Shown here piece by piece: positions 1 to 8,078 of a stretch of DNA of 19,786 nt; the first letter of the stretch is position 1; every line of letters starts with the position of its first letter. The stretch is from positions 1 through 19,786 of the forward strand of contig DAIPXZ010000018.1 of the NCBI GenBank assembly GCA_036782995.1, written 5' to 3'. The stretch is from DAIPXZ01 sp036782995 (GTDB lineage Bacteria; Bacillota; Clostridia; Saccharofermentanales; Saccharofermentanaceae). The notes under the pieces were generated by a model. That model had not been told where the DNA came from. It did no database searches and saw only the letters and a list, made by a program, of their open reading frames with translations. Position numbers and translations under genes: made by a program.

Positions 1-2092
1 TCTTGCTTGGTTTTTGCTTTTGTGAGGTCTTTATCTTCTAAGAGATATAGCATATTATACTCTGACAACACTGTCTTGGATAAGTCCATTGTAGCCTTCA
101 GCTCTCTCTGTGCTTGCTCATAACCCTCTTTTTCCGTTAACAATTTTGTTTTCTCATCCTCTCTCAACGCCATTAAACGCTCCGTGGTAAACCTTTCGGA
201 CTCAAGCATTTTTGTATAACCTTCGACACCCTTCTTTGCCTCATTATATTTTTTTACTATTTCTTCTATTAATTCTGTTGGTTGGTATTTTGAAATATCT
301 TCAGGTGAGTCAAATAGTTTTATGGGGTCTCCAGATAATCTTTTCGTTAATGATTTAAGATTAAAAACGAACTCTTGTATGCCACGAAGGTCTCCCCGTA
401 TATCGCCACTTCTATAAGTGGAAAATAATACATAATAAAGTTCATCTGCTTTTGTTTTAACATCATCCAATTCAGCAGAAACCCTTTCAAGTTGCTTTTC
501 TGCGTTACCAAATACACCAAACGGAAGATTATATGTCCAAGCTATATCACTACTTAATAGTTTTTTATCAATACTTAATGCCTTTTCCTTTTTTAATAAT
601 TTTTGGTAGTCACGCTCCATCCTTCCGCGATACAACTTGGCTTCATTCTCATATAATTCTTTTACTTTATCGGCTGCTATTTTAACCTCATCTCCATATT
701 GTTTTGTTTTATCTATGGCGTCTGGGTAACGCTCAGATAGAATTTTTATGGCATTATTAAGTTTATCCATGTCATCCTTATTGCGCATGGAAGGCTTATT
801 GCTTATTTCATTATATGTCTCAATAGCACTTGAGACTTCAGTCATTAATATTTTATATTCACTCGTTGTTTTATTTAGGCGCTTTAAGACGTTTTCTACA
901 CTATTAAAACTCTTAACTGCTGACCCAATTATAGCGGTAACTCCAACGCCTATTGCGACCGCTGCCGCTATTGGGTTTGCGGACATTGCTGCGGCTAATT
1001 TCCAAAATGCCTTTGTTAACATGTTTGTTGATAAATGCAACTTCTTTTGTGTGTATAAATACACATTCAACATTGTATTTGCATTTTTAGTTGTTAACGT
1101 AGCCGTTAACTGTGCTGCTACTTGTTTTTTTGATAATGCTATTTGTCTTAATTGTGCTATCGTTAATTTATTTATGGTATAAGTTAATATTTGAGATACC
1201 GCTATATACGATGTATAGGCGACGACCACTGACCTTATCACACCATACACCGTCTCCCAGTTATCCGCCATATTCCTCAAGAACAGCCCAAGCCCCTTCA
1301 GCATACCCATGTTCTTCTGTCCTATCTCATAGTACATCTTGTCATAGGCGTCTTTCATGTTCACCCATACACCATGCAGGGTTTCGGCCTGAATCTTCTG
1401 CATGTTGTAGAATATGCCGCCAGCATTGGTCATGTCGTTGAATATCTCCTCTATCATGCGGAATGGTACGGCGCGGCGTGAGATAAGCTCAAATACCTCA
1501 CCCGTGGATACCATAACGCCGCGAAGTTCGGTGAATTTATCCGCCAGTAATTTTACAAGTGGAATCCCAGCTTCCGTAAATTGCCTCAACTCCTGCCCAC
1601 GAAGTACCGATGCGGCGCGCACCTGTCCGTAAGCCAGCACCAATCGGCTCATATCCACGCCAAGACCTGCCGATATGTCAGCGAGACGCTTGGTGGTTTC
1701 AAACAGGTTCTCCGTTTCCACACGATAAGCAGCCAACTGCTTCGTGTATGATATGATGTCTTTTATCCTGAATGGCGACTCAAGGGCCTGCACCAATATC
1801 TGCCCGAAAATCTTGTCTGCCGCAGCCTTGTCTTGCAGAATGGCTGTCAATGCGACACGCTGTAACTCGAACTGCGCCGTTATGTCACGTACAGCTGTGG
1901 CAAAACGTAATAAAGCATAAATGGAAGTATAGGCTCCAATCTGCATGGTGACTTGCGACAACAGACGGGATTGCNNNNNNNNNNNNNNNNNNNNNNNNNN
2001 NNNNNNNNNNNNNNNNNNNNNNNNNNNNNNNNNNNNNNNNNNNNNNNNNNNNNNNNNNNNNNNNNNNNNNNNNNCAATTTATTATCTTCCAT
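1..2092 (-). CDS. Tape measure protein, partial and interrupted by an assembly gap
   Basis: Sets tail length and is later ejected with the DNA. The minus frame is open from the gap to base 1 and runs off the window. Just after the gap come QSRLLSQVTMQIGAYTSIY and then the canonical tape-measure domain (TIGR02675-like), including ETTKRLADISAGLGVDMSRL and the G-x-E-L-R-Q-F-T-E-A-G-I-P-L segment. An Ala/Val-rich hydrophobic stretch near 880-1000 (AAAMSANPIAAAVAVGVTAI) looks membrane-active. A long charged coiled-coil-like part follows, rich in Lys and Glu (about 1-850). The probable start is ATG at 2092 (MEDNKL), just downstream of the chaperone stop. The N-terminal piece and the main body are in different frames across the 100 N, so the gap is not its true length. 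Placement after the tube and chaperone genes is the standard tail order. The function is secure; the exact N-terminus and the missing sequence are not. Confidence 0.85.
1975..2074. other. Assembly gap of 100 N inside the tape measure gene
   Basis: Exactly 100 unknown bases separate the presumed tape measure start (MEDNKL at 2092) from its open frame to the left. Codon phase on the two sides differs. If both belong to one gene, the real gap length must leave remainder 2 when divided by 3, whereas 100 leaves remainder 1. The N run is therefore most likely a fixed placeholder, and the missing DNA could be much longer. Confidence 0.95.
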
Positions 2093-2128
2093 TTATGCTT
2101 TTGTATTAAATATGTAACCCATATATAA

Positions 2129-2892
2129 TTATTCCCCGCTCTGGGGTGGTTTGTTTTCAATGTTCGCGGGCATCTGTTTTTTCGGTGCGAATCGTGCCCA
2201 CATATTTGCCACAGACTCATCCGACATCGGCACAATGTTCATCTGTGACGGGAAGCTGTATTCACCTCTCTTTCGTAGACCGCTCTTGTCAGCAAGCATT
2301 ATTGTTTGCTTGACGATGCTGTCTTTGTGTCTGTACTTCCATTCGGTGTACCTGTTGACTTGTCCGTAGAGCGCGATGATGATGTCGTTTTCGGCTCCGA
2401 GCTTTGTCTTGCTGCGATACTCGAAATAGTCTCCTTTGCCATCATCATCTCCGGCATCGCAGCTTGCAGAAGGAATGTCAAATTCGACAAATAAAAATCC
2501 AAGTCCATACCATAGCTGAATATCTTTCCAAGCGCTTCCTTGTACTGTTCCTGCGTATACAGCCTGTCAATCTTGCGCCACATATACCACTGAAACAGCC
2601 TTATTTTCCACGGGTACTTCAATATGGCATAGGACAATACACGTGGTACTACCGTCCTGTTGTTTACCAGAGCGTTCATGTTTATCTCAAGATTCTGCCC
2701 CTCGGTGACAAGCATCTGTGATTTCCACATGAGTTCCGTTATTTTTGTGGACGTCCAGTTTCCAAGCCTGTGTACCTTGTACTCCTTGTTGCCCATTGTT
2801 ATTGTCATCTTGCGGTTATCGGCAATCTCCCTTAACTTCAACTGCGCCGCTAATGATGCTCCTTTTTTCGGTGCTTTTTTTGTTGATTCCAT
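2129..2892 (-). CDS. Tail assembly chaperone, long form made by probable -1 frameshift (GT-like)
   Basis: The -1 frame relative to the short chaperone is open from about 2558 down to a stop at 2129-2131 and has no good start of its own. Its downstream part reads like a genuine protein, for example LGAENDIIIALYGQVNRYTE, WKYRHKDSIVKQ and MSDESVANMWARFAPKKQ. This matches the lambda G/GT arrangement, in which a fraction of ribosomes slip -1 to make an extended chaperone that recruits tail tube subunits to the tape measure. Slippage at 2434-2440 would give about 254 residues. A second possible slip site lies at 2524-2530. The coordinates span both frames. The alternative is a sequencing or assembly indel near the N gap, or two overlapping genes, but the position between tube and tape measure favours programmed frameshifting. 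Confidence 0.6.
2299..2892 (-). CDS. Tail assembly chaperone, short form (G-like)
   Basis: This gene encodes about 197 residues and sits between the tail tube and tape measure genes, the usual place for the G chaperone that binds the tape measure during tail assembly. It has a basic N-terminus (MESTKKAPKKG), an alpha-helical middle (PWKIRLFQWYMWRKIDRLYT, then YLSNLTFLLQAAMPEMMMAK) and a low-complexity Ser/Thr tail of about 45 residues that lies in the frameshift overlap. I chose ATG 2892 rather than the ATG at 2943 because the longer start would put the upstream transcription terminator (2921-2957) inside the gene. Family assignment rests on position, size and the overlapping -1 frame rather than on a diagnostic motif. 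Confidence 0.65.
   Translation of the reverse strand: MESTKKAPKKGASLAAQLKLREIADNRKMTITMGNKEYKVHRLGNWTSTKITELMWKSQMLVTEGQNLEINMNALVNNRTVVPRVLSYAILKYPWKIRLFQWYMWRKIDRLYTQEQYKEALGKIFSYGMDLDFYLSNLTFLLQAAMPEMMMAKETISSIAARQSSEPKTTSSSRSTDKSTGTPNGSTDTKTASSSKQ
2434..2440 (-). other. Candidate -1 ribosomal slippery site GGCAAAG
   Basis: On the minus strand the zero-frame codons are GCA AAG, preceded by G. The A-site AAG can re-pair as AAA after a -1 shift (the A-AAG type of slippery motif), although P-site re-pairing on GGC would be poor. It resembles the lambda GGGAAAG site at six of seven positions. TGGAAAG at 2524-2530 is an alternative site in the same overlap, also in the right phase. Confidence 0.4.
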
Positions 2893-2920
2893 TTGTAACA
2901 ACTTTGTTATATTAATAATG

Positions 2921-2957
2921 AAAAAAGGGGCGGGGCAATACATACCCTACCCCTTTT
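2921..2957 (-). terminator. Rho-independent terminator after the tail tube gene
   Basis: Read on the minus strand, AAAAGGGG then TAGGG forms an imperfect GC-rich stem with GCCCCGCCCC, across a short loop, followed by a run of T. It lies between the tail tube stop and the chaperone start. It could lower transcription of the chaperone and tape measure relative to the tube protein, which is needed in far more copies. Confidence 0.7.
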
Positions 2958-2977
2958 AATTTGGTACTAAGTAAATC

Positions 2978-3586
2978 CTACGTAGCGGCTTCGCCAAGTT
3001 CAAGAAGTCCGCGAATCAGCATGACGGGTTTCAGGTAGGTCATGGTTGAAGGCAGTTCTTGTGCGTTGACGGCAAGCCTGATATGCAATGCACGGTCATT
3101 GTTGACAATGGAGGCTGCAATAAGGGCTTTCGGGAACAAAAGTACCTGATTGTCCAAGTCATTGACAAGTGCGATAGGACGTTCGATAACGGGAAGTTGG
3201 TCTCCCCATCCTACTGCGGATACAGTACCGGTTGCGGTCTCGTCAATATAGGCAGGAGCACCCATACTTGCATTTGCGATTGTGGTTCCTTTCAGGAATG
3301 TGGTAACCATGACATCTGAAGTCGACATAGCATCCAGTTGGATACCAGACGATCCGCCAGATGCGAATGTGTAGACGGAGTTCCCGTCCTCATTCCTATG
3401 CGGTGTCATTGTAGGAGCCTCACCAGTCCATGAGGTGGAGCCTTGGAAAATAGATCCAATCCACTTGGGATTAGCAAGATCGCCAGGGTCTGTCTCTGTC
3501 CCGGAAAGTGCATCAAAGATAATCGCTGTGGAATATCCTTTGAAGAAGCTCGCAGAAGAGTCTAATTGTGTAATAGCTAAAGCCAT
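2978..3586 (-). CDS. Major tail tube protein
   Basis: The product is 202 residues and begins MALAITQLDSSASF. The sequence is rich in Gly, Ser and Thr with alternating beta-type segments (NSVYTFASGGSSGIQ, DVMVTTFLKGTT) and a C-terminal part with RALHIRLAVNAQELPS and LKPVMLIRGLLELG. Size, composition and position, after the tail completion gene and before the chaperone and tape measure genes, fit the beta-barrel tube subunit that stacks as hexamer rings around the tape measure. No sheath gene precedes it, which suggests a non-contractile tail. A strong terminator follows directly. No catalytic motif is expected. The assignment is mostly from synteny and composition. Confidence 0.65.
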   Translation of the reverse strand: MALAITQLDSSASFFKGYSTAIIFDALSGTETDPGDLANPKWIGSIFQGSTSWTGEAPTMTPHRNEDGNSVYTFASGGSSGIQLDAMSTSDVMVTTFLKGTTIANASMGAPAYIDETATGTVSAVGWGDQLPVIERPIALVNDLDNQVLLFPKALIAASIVNNDRALHIRLAVNAQELPSTMTYLKPVMLIRGLLELGEAAT

Positions 3587-3606
3587 AGTATAAAAATTTT
3601 AAAACA

Positions 3607-4014
3607 TTAATAAATAGTTACTTGTAAGTTCAGTGCCTTTGTGGAGTATCCCGAATAAAGGTTTCTCCCTGAGTACACCAAATTTCTGAAGTCCAATGAA
3701 AATTTGTAGGTCACATCTTCGTAATTATACGTTGCGGGGAATAGTTCTGAGAATTTTCTCATCAATATCTTCTCTCTCACCTGATTCACAGTGCCGTTGG
3801 TTGTCAATAATTTTACGTAAACACCCAACATAAGCGTACATCCAAGCACGGTGGCATCTTCCGATTCAGAAACAATGCTTCCGTTCATGGATACCGTGAA
3901 AAACTCACTTGGGACACCAGATATTGGTATCCCTGCTGGATATATACCGGTAACGTCATTATCCTCCAAAAAGGACTTTAACGCCAACTCAGGTATTATT
4001 TCACTTATGTTCAT
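3607..4014 (-). CDS. Tail terminator / tail completion protein
   Basis: The product is 135 residues and begins MNISEIIPELALKSFLEDN. The start overlaps the preceding stop in a TAATG arrangement, so translation is probably coupled to the gp10-like gene. A short N-terminal helix is followed by beta-rich segments (LGCTLMLGVYVKLLTTNGTV, KFSLDFRNLVYSG, LNLQVTIY), as in gpU-like proteins that cap the tube and join it to the head. Its position just before the tube gene matches that role. Sequence alone does not prove the family; a minor neck protein is the main alternative. Confidence 0.55.
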   Translation of the reverse strand: MNISEIIPELALKSFLEDNDVTGIYPAGIPISGVPSEFFTVSMNGSIVSESEDATVLGCTLMLGVYVKLLTTNGTVNQVREKILMRKFSELFPATYNYEDVTYKFSLDFRNLVYSGRNLYSGYSTKALNLQVTIY

Positions 4015-4547
4015 TATCCGTAATATTTTAACACCGTATCACTGAAAATCTTTCTCGTATAGGGGACAATACCGTCACTCCACCAACCTTTGCCACGCTT
4101 GTTGGGACCACCATCACCAAGTGATAGCTCAACCCATTCAGCGTATGGAACAGCGGCAAAAAGCACAAGCGAGTATTCTGCGAAATCTCCACCCTCCTTG
4201 CTGCCGATAGCAGACTGCAATAATTCAAATCCGTTCACCGTTACAATATTGCCCTTTGACAACCACACCTTTTTATCGGCTGTTGCCTTGCGACCCTTGT
4301 CTTGGTAGAACTTCCACAATACGCCACGCTTGTACTTACCAAAACCTATGCTGTCGTAAAGGTTGTAAGTATCGTTTTCCCAGAATGATTGGTTGTCAAG
4401 CCAGTTGTATACAGAGTCTATAACAATGTTGAACACCAAATCAATATCACGTTCAACCACCTTGTTTATATGCTCTGTCAACCCCTTTTCAAACAGTCTC
4501 CTGTTCCGCGTGTTGTATTCTGTCAGATTATTCACACCTACTGCCAT
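4014..4547 (-). CDS. HK97 gp10-like head-tail completion protein
   Basis: The product is 177 residues. The N-terminal half is helical and charged (RLFEKGLTEHINKVVERDID). The C-terminal part contains the pattern usual for HK97-gp10-type proteins: a hydrophobic strand followed by PYAEWVELSLGDGG, a Lys/Arg/Gly turn (KRGKGWW) and a terminal helix (RKIFSDTVLKYYG). Such proteins join the neck at the head-tail interface. The gene sits between the putative head-closure gene and the tail terminator and shares one base (TAATG) with the latter, so both are probably translated from one message. Confidence 0.6.
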   Translation of the reverse strand: MAVGVNNLTEYNTRNRRLFEKGLTEHINKVVERDIDLVFNIVIDSVYNWLDNQSFWENDTYNLYDSIGFGKYKRGVLWKFYQDKGRKATADKKVWLSKGNIVTVNGFELLQSAIGSKEGGDFAEYSLVLFAAVPYAEWVELSLGDGGPNKRGKGWWSDGIVPYTRKIFSDTVLKYYG

Positions 4548-4553
4548 CGCTCA

Positions 4554-4898
4554 TCAACCATTATCAGTAACAGAACTCAACCATATCGTAGCCCCATAAA
4601 GCTCATCGTCATACGCAACCACGTCATATTGCTCAACAGTACCACTCAACTCACGACCATAGTCCATGGTAATAAGTATTGTGTCGTTCTGCTTCAACAA
4701 CAAGTCAGTGGATGGTATCATTAGAGCAGGATAAGATTGCAATATCCCGCCTTGAAGAGACGTTGCTCCACTAGACGGGAACTGCAACCCACATTCACCC
4801 TCGTATAATATGTCAAAGACCTCAATTCCCTGAGCATCAACATCACCCGTGGCACGTTTTAAAACGCAATTGTCTGGATAAAAGTCAAGCTCACTCAT
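4554..4898 (-). CDS. Probable head closure (stopper) protein
   Basis: About 114 residues from ATG 4898 (MSELDFYPDNCVLKRA). An upstream in-frame ATG at 4928 would overlap the previous gene and is less likely. The protein is beta-rich with short strands (GECGLQFPSSGATSLQGG, DTILITMDYGRELSGT, ELYGATIWLSSVTDNG). This size and fold type, in the slot after the connector adaptor, is typical of SPP1 gp16-like stopper proteins that seal the portal channel after packaging. The family is inferred from gene order; I see no invariant motif. Confidence 0.5.
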   Translation of the reverse strand: MSELDFYPDNCVLKRATGDVDAQGIEVFDILYEGECGLQFPSSGATSLQGGILQSYPALMIPSTDLLLKQNDTILITMDYGRELSGTVEQYDVVAYDDELYGATIWLSSVTDNG

Positions 4899-4903
4899 AA
4901 TCA

Positions 4904-5296
4904 TTATTCTTCGTATGTTGCACCCCACAAAAAGGATGCGTCACGTATTTTACCGGCATCGGATGGTGTTACGGTAACACCCCATTTCTTTCTAAGCGCA
5001 TTGGCACGTGCTGTCCAATTCGCCCTGTCTATGGATGTTGCCTGTATCGCAGCGTAGGTTATAGCCCTGTTGCCAATCTGCTTCTTTCCACCTGAAATGC
5101 TTGAAACAAGCCCACAGGCATAATCCCACATCATGGCTTCTGCCAAATCACGCTTCTTTTCCCATCCATCCGTCACCTGAAAAGCACTTTCCCCAGCCGA
5201 TATGCCATTCAGTCCCATAGCCTTCTGTATAAAGGTATCAGGGAATGTGAAATTCGGTAATACCTGCAAGTATTGTTCTATTGTCATAGTTGCCAT
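4904..5296 (-). CDS. Probable head-tail connector (adaptor) protein
   Basis: The product is 130 residues, mostly helical, beginning MATMTIEQYLQVLPNF. Helical segments include KKRDLAEAMMWDYACGLVSS and RANWTARANALRKKWGVTVT. It immediately follows the capsid gene, where gp6/gp15-type adaptor proteins that extend the portal ring are normally encoded. It is followed closely by the stopper-like gene. The role is inferred from position, length and predicted helix content. Confidence 0.5.
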   Translation of the reverse strand: MATMTIEQYLQVLPNFTFPDTFIQKAMGLNGISAGESAFQVTDGWEKKRDLAEAMMWDYACGLVSSISGGKKQIGNRAITYAAIQATSIDRANWTARANALRKKWGVTVTPSDAGKIRDASFLWGATYEE

Positions 5297-5314
5297 ATCG
5301 GTAGGTAATAGTTA

Positions 5315-6415
5315 TCAGGAGAATGTGCTGGAATCAAGTGATACAACCCACTTCGGATTCTTATAGCTCACGAAAGACCATGACTCCATGTTGGTTATCA
5401 GGGAGAAAGGATCGGATTCGTAAAGCTGGATAGCGCCGATAAGTCCACCCTCAAAGGCGGATTTAATGGTATTCGGGTTGCTGTCCTCAGAGTAGTCAGA
5501 CGGGCTGTTGTGCATGTTGAAAAGCTGGGTAACGGGGACAAGAACAATCTTATCAACGTTAAAGGCAGCACTGTCAACTGTCGGAACACCGTCAATTTCT
5601 ATACGCGATTTCTCATTGATGGGTACAATGGGCGGCAAGTCAAATGCGACAGACAGCTGTTGTCTGATATACCTGTCATTTAATTGCAGGTCATCACTTG
5701 ACAGAATCATGTATGCCTTGATTGCGGCGATAACGCCAGCATCGGCTATGATTTTATCGTACAGTGTCTTGGAGCACAGGAATACCCTATTGGAAGGCAT
5801 ACCGACACTATCATCATCGGCCAGGGCGTTCATGCGCTTCAGGTCCTTGATAATGTCAGCACCAACTGTAAACCATGCAGCCGTGGAAGCTACCAGTTTA
5901 TTGGCGGCAGGAGTGCGCAGGTCTACGGTGTAGCCTGTGGCATGTCCCTGAGGTTTCAAGGTTATCTGTTGATCTGAAAGTGCCTCGAATATCCATGAGT
6001 TCCATGCTGTATGGAAACCACCAACGATGGCTTCGGCACGTCCCATGTATTTCTTGACCATTTCATAGCCAAGGTCATAATTCACAAGGTTCAGTTCTTT
6101 GATATGGTTCAAGTCTGACTGGTCCACTTTGAAACCGTGACCTATCTTGTGAATGGAGTCTCCGTATGCTTCACCGCCTTCAAAGGAACGCAGGGGCTTT
6201 TTACCCATTGCTCCCAGAGGAGAGGCTTTTACGACAATGTTTGTTTCTTCTACGATAGCCGAAAACCTGTGGCTATTGGATGCGGGAAGTACGGTTGTAA
6301 ACTGTTTCCACAACGCTTGGTTGTATTTGTTGTTTACGGTGTCCAACAGCATCTTGAAATCGCCTACATTCGAGGCAAGATCGTATAAATTATAATTTTG
6401 ATAATCTCTATTCAT
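5315..6415 (-). CDS. Major capsid protein (HK97-fold type)
   Basis: The product is 366 residues and begins MNRDYQNYNLYDLASNVGDF. It lies between a decoration-like gene and the connector genes, at the expected capsid position. Visible segments include an N-arm-like helical region, a Gly-rich loop (SPLGAMGKKPLRSFEGGEAY) that could be the E-loop, a long helix with the NALADDDSVGMPSNRVFLCS transition that resembles capsid P-domain spine and turn, and a C-terminal A-domain-like part with polar binding loops. Together with a separate upstream scaffold-like gene it fits a capsid that assembles on a scaffold rather than one with a fused delta domain. Fold assignment rests on context and general pattern. 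Confidence 0.75.
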   Translation of the reverse strand: MNRDYQNYNLYDLASNVGDFKMLLDTVNNKYNQALWKQFTTVLPASNSHRFSAIVEETNIVVKASPLGAMGKKPLRSFEGGEAYGDSIHKIGHGFKVDQSDLNHIKELNLVNYDLGYEMVKKYMGRAEAIVGGFHTAWNSWIFEALSDQQITLKPQGHATGYTVDLRTPAANKLVASTAAWFTVGADIIKDLKRMNALADDDSVGMPSNRVFLCSKTLYDKIIADAGVIAAIKAYMILSSDDLQLNDRYIRQQLSVAFDLPPIVPINEKSRIEIDGVPTVDSAAFNVDKIVLVPVTQLFNMHNSPSDYSEDSNPNTIKSAFEGGLIGAIQLYESDPFSLITNMESWSFVSYKNPKWVVSLDSSTFS

Positions 6416-6427
6416 AACTTATTCTCC

Positions 6428-7129
6428 TTATTCTTTAGCTGCTGAATAACGTACATAAACATCCTTGCTACGCATATAGTCGCGCACGGAATCTGCAATA
6501 GGCGGGATTCTGTTTACAAGCAGTACACCATCATGTTGGCAGAATAGACCGTCAACGCCATACATGTTTACGGCATTGTCGTCTTTTGAAACATCGTAGA
6601 AGGTAAATCCGTTAGGGAACACCTTAACGTAATAGGACCCATCATCTTCTTCCAATTCTACAAAAACAGCGCCCTCTGCGAGTGTTGCCGAAGCACCACC
6701 ACTATTGGGGTTGGTTACTGTAACGATGTCGTATAGGGTGCTTGTAGTTCTGTCTACAACAGAAACGGTATACGTTGCTGTGATTGCATCCGCAATGGTA
6801 GCGAGAGTGGCAGGGGCCGCACCGAGAACCATCCCGGCTTGTATACGGCTGCCTTCATAGCCCTTTTTAAATTTTGCCTGAAATGTGGCCTCTGTGCCGG
6901 TTGCTTTTTCCTCGTAGAGTTCAAATGCGTAGTGGACATCAATGGTGCGATTCTCATCATCAATGAAAATCGGTGTCCCCGCAGGTACGCAACCAGTGTC
7001 ACCGTCCGGCAGGGTTGTTAAGTCCACAATATACTGACCACTTGTAACACCAGTCTTAGAACCAGTGAATACATTACGAGCACCACCGTATGACTTCGAC
7101 CACTTGATCATCTGTAAAGTTTGGCTCAT
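6428..7129 (-). CDS. Capsid decoration or head-fibre-like protein
   Basis: The product is 233 residues, mostly beta-type and low in Cys, beginning MSQTLQMIKWSKSYGGARNV. The N-terminal part has GQYIVDLTTLPDGDTGCVPA followed by GTPIFIDDENRTIDVHYAF, a pattern I associate with small capsid-bound decoration or head-fibre proteins. The middle (TLYDIVTVTNPNSGGASATL) looks like a second beta domain. The C-terminus is FCQHDGVLLVNRIPPIADSV and a charged tail. The gene lies between the scaffold and capsid genes, where decoration proteins are common. A minor head protein is possible instead. Confidence 0.45.
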   Translation of the reverse strand: MSQTLQMIKWSKSYGGARNVFTGSKTGVTSGQYIVDLTTLPDGDTGCVPAGTPIFIDDENRTIDVHYAFELYEEKATGTEATFQAKFKKGYEGSRIQAGMVLGAAPATLATIADAITATYTVSVVDRTTSTLYDIVTVTNPNSGGASATLAEGAVFVELEEDDGSYYVKVFPNGFTFYDVSKDDNAVNMYGVDGLFCQHDGVLLVNRIPPIADSVRDYMRSKDVYVRYSAAKE

Positions 7130-7196
7130 TTTAATATTGTTTAATTAATAATAAAATACGGAGTCACACCGCAGCAAGAGACCTTCTCGTGCTCCT

Positions 7197-7949
7197 TTAT
7201 TTTTTACTGACAGGTTCGCCAACGCCGAGAAATTCAGATAGACCCTTGCTCTTGGCAACGGTATTTTCCTTTTCCTTCAGCACTTTGTCGACATATCCTT
7301 TCAGTGGCGATGTCCCCTCGCCTTCCCCACCGCTTCCCTCGCCAGGTACGTATGTTTGACCCTTGGCAGACAGCGTTTTGTTGAACTTTGCCTTTGCTTC
7401 CGCAAAAACATCCTCAGCAGACGCACTCTCACCAAGTTTCAATGTTGCAAGTTCCATGGCGTTTTCAAAATCCACCTTCCACTCATTCGTAAGTTTCAGT
7501 TCGCCTGTGAGCTGGGAAAGACGCTCATTCCTGAGTGTTACCTCACGCTCTTTCTTCAGCGCATTTATCTCCTGCATGACAGGATTGATACTTGCGCCCA
7601 TCATTTCCTGAAACAGAACTTTCAAATCTTCCTTGCTGATTTTATCATCAGGGGCTTTGGGTGGATCGGGTTGTTTTACTTCAACATCCTTAGGGGGTTC
7701 GGGGTTGTAGTTCTTGACAAAATCGGACTGTTCCTTTATGACATTCCTGTTCAGTGTATCCACGTGTCGGAATGCTTTGGTTACAAAGTCATCGAGTTCC
7801 GTTTCATCTGTTACTACGCCTTCAATACTCAATAGTGATTCTATGGTATCGGAGATTGTGATGTCGGATATTTTCTGAGAGGTTTTCCCTGACTTACCGA
7901 CAAATTTGGCCTTGATGCTTTCAAGTGCCTGTTCTTTTGTGAATTTCAT
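7197..7949 (-). CDS. Probable capsid scaffold protein
   Basis: The product is 250 residues and highly charged. Residues 1-75 are helical. A Pro/Lys linker follows (NPEPPKDVEVKQPDPPKAPD, about 79-98). A coiled-coil-like helix then spans about 103-150 (EINALKKEREVTLRNERLSQ). A Gly-rich segment (GEGSGGEGEG, about 203-215) precedes a basic C-terminal helix, which in many phages is the part that binds the capsid shell. This composition and the place just ahead of the capsid genes are typical of internal scaffolds. No protease motif is seen, so a protease-scaffold fusion is not supported. Role inferred. Confidence 0.6.
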   Translation of the reverse strand: MKFTKEQALESIKAKFVGKSGKTSQKISDITISDTIESLLSIEGVVTDETELDDFVTKAFRHVDTLNRNVIKEQSDFVKNYNPEPPKDVEVKQPDPPKAPDDKISKEDLKVLFQEMMGASINPVMQEINALKKEREVTLRNERLSQLTGELKLTNEWKVDFENAMELATLKLGESASAEDVFAEAKAKFNKTLSAKGQTYVPGEGSGGEGEGTSPLKGYVDKVLKEKENTVAKSKGLSEFLGVGEPVSKK

Positions 7950-7991
7950 AGTGTTTCTATGTTTCGTTAATAAATTGGTTAATATACAAAA

Positions 7992-8026
7992 AGGTCTACC
8001 TACGACTGTCTGTCGTTAGTAGACCT
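7992..8026. terminator. 15-bp hairpin, terminator of the zinc-ribbon gene (possibly bidirectional)
   Basis: AGGTCTACCTACGAC (7992-8006) and GTCGTTAGTAGACCT (8012-8026) are inverted repeats with two mismatches and a five-base loop. On the minus strand the stem is followed by TTTTTG, a terminator form that would end the zinc-ribbon transcript before the scaffold gene. On the plus strand a T run comes after about eight bases. It could instead act as an attenuator or as an RNA site for a bound regulator. Confidence 0.65.
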
Positions 8027-8078
8027 GTTTAGTCTTTTTTAGGTGCGCCTGTGTGGTGCTTATATATATAGGTATAGT

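Noticed and set aside
748..1632. Plus-strand open frames across the tape measure region
   Set aside because: They lie opposite the continuous minus frame carrying a recognisable tape-measure domain, and their translations look like antisense composition.
2893..2943. Longer start (ATG 2943) for the chaperone
   Set aside because: It would translate through the terminator stem; the ATG at 2892 gives a normal basic N-terminus.
7131..7140. Partial copy of the operator palindrome upstream of the decoration gene
   Set aside because: Only about nine bases match in AT-rich sequence and no -7 element is nearby, so chance is likely.
7155..7196. Weak branched hairpin between the scaffold and decoration genes
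   Set aside because: The outer stem needs a bulge and no clean T run follows, so it is not convincing as a terminator.
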